Notes under the pieces: generated by a model
What the model was told of the DNA's origin: nothing
Databases searched by the model: none
Seen by the model: the letters and a program-made list of their open reading frames with translations, nothing else
Position numbers and translations under genes: made by a program
Assembly (NCBI GenBank): GCA_900545015.1
Contig: UQXJ01000005.1
Location: forward strand, 11,301 to 75,300
DNA: 64,000 nt
Origin: an uncultured Mollicutes bacterium
Lineage (GTDB): Bacteria; Bacillota_I; Bacilli_A; RFN20; CAG-826
Reading direction: 5' to 3'
Part shown: positions 63,645 to 64,000 of the stretch, piece by piece
How the letters are laid out: every line of letters starts with the position of its first letter
Position numbering within the stretch: the first letter of the stretch is position 1

Positions 63645-64000
63645 TTTGTTATGTAAAAATGTGTAGGCAAATTAATTACACTAGCTTTAAAAAAGAATGC
63701 TATTTAGACTTTTTAAAAAAATCCGCTTTTTTTCGCTTTGTGGGTAACTATACCCGTACTAAATTTCTTTGAATTTTTTGATTATATTTTTACTATAAGG
63801 CAATAAATCTTAAAAATATTAAAGAAAAAAGAAAGTAGGGTTGAAATCTCACTGACGAAAAATGGCGGAAAAGAATAAATAGTTAGAAATTATAGTATTA
63901 AGTTATAACTAAGCTGATTATCTTTTTCTTTTATTCTTATATATGCTGTCGCTAGCCTAAATATTTAATGACGATTTTGTCAAATTAAATGATGATATGT
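63645..64000. other. 356-base right-edge region without a supported gene
   Basis: No long frame is present. A 37-codon frame (63659-63772) has no ribosome binding site. The A/T-rich stretch after 63780 contains AGGGTTGAAATCTCACTGACG and other patches that look less random, but I could not match them to a known RNA. It could be a leader for a gene or rRNA operon beyond the edge. Confidence 0.4.

Noticed and set aside
63659..63772. 37-codon frame after the tRNA terminator
   Set aside because: No ribosome binding site and low-complexity content; more likely chance.
63830..63960. Structured RNA such as RNase P RNA, SRP RNA, tmRNA or a cobalamin riboswitch at the right edge
   Set aside because: A few patches looked suggestive, but none of the conserved core motifs of these families is present.

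Overview
The window is AT-rich chromosomal DNA from a low-GC Gram-positive bacterium. UGA is a stop codon (it ends the glycosyltransferase at 52001, the first lipoprotein at 1907 and glgC at 42401), so this is not a Mycoplasma-type code-4 genome. The gene set (gmk, priA, rlmN, PP2C phosphatase, Ser/Thr kinase, rpe, rpmB; CsoR/CopA; T-box-controlled leuS; RqcH, YlmH, CoaX, glgCDA) suggests an uncultured, probably gut-associated Bacilli lineage near the Mollicutes/Erysipelotrichia. That placement is inference.

Region 1 (1-12.1 kb) is a surface and c-di-GMP module. It holds a solute-binding-type lipoprotein, a BspA-like leucine-rich-repeat lipoprotein split by a frameshift at an A7 tract, and a very large GGDEF-TM-sensor-TM-GGDEF-EAL enzyme. 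A clear c-di-GMP-I (GEMM) riboswitch follows and controls a membrane protein with degenerate GGDEF, GAF, PAS-like and EAL domains. Region 2 (12.2-20 kb) is a MscS channel gene followed without a gap by a complete F-type ATP synthase operon. Its subunit c has a glutamate in both helices and its subunit b carries a lipoprotein signal.

Region 3 (20-34.8 kb) is housekeeping: an ATP-grasp ligase, HU, pyrophosphatase, flavin reductase, choline-kinase-like enzyme, TrmL, RqcH, Gmk, PriA, a degenerate RsmB, RlmN, PP2C, a short soluble kinase, Rpe and L28. Several of these genes appear to be leaderless, with a -10 box ending only 6-8 nt before the start codon. Region 4 (35-45 kb) has a JetABC/MksFEB-type SMC condensin operon without JetD, running straight into the glycogen genes glgC-glgD-glgA.

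Region 5 (45-53.7 kb) has a copper operon, with a CsoR operator inside the promoter spacer and a CopA whose C-terminus is a CopZ-like domain with its own ribosome binding site. It continues with T-box-regulated leuS, a glycosyltransferase, coaX and an ECF S-component. Region 6 (53.7-64 kb) holds a HAD phosphatase, MFS transporter, glycerophosphodiesterase, YlmH, a LacI regulator, an extended Apt, TyrS, a YhhN-like protein, DJ-1/PfpI and an aldo/keto reductase. It ends with a five-tRNA cluster (Ala, Met, Ile2, Ser, fMet) behind a promoter embedded in a perfect 13-bp inverted repeat. No CRISPR array, insertion sequence or prophage gene was seen.
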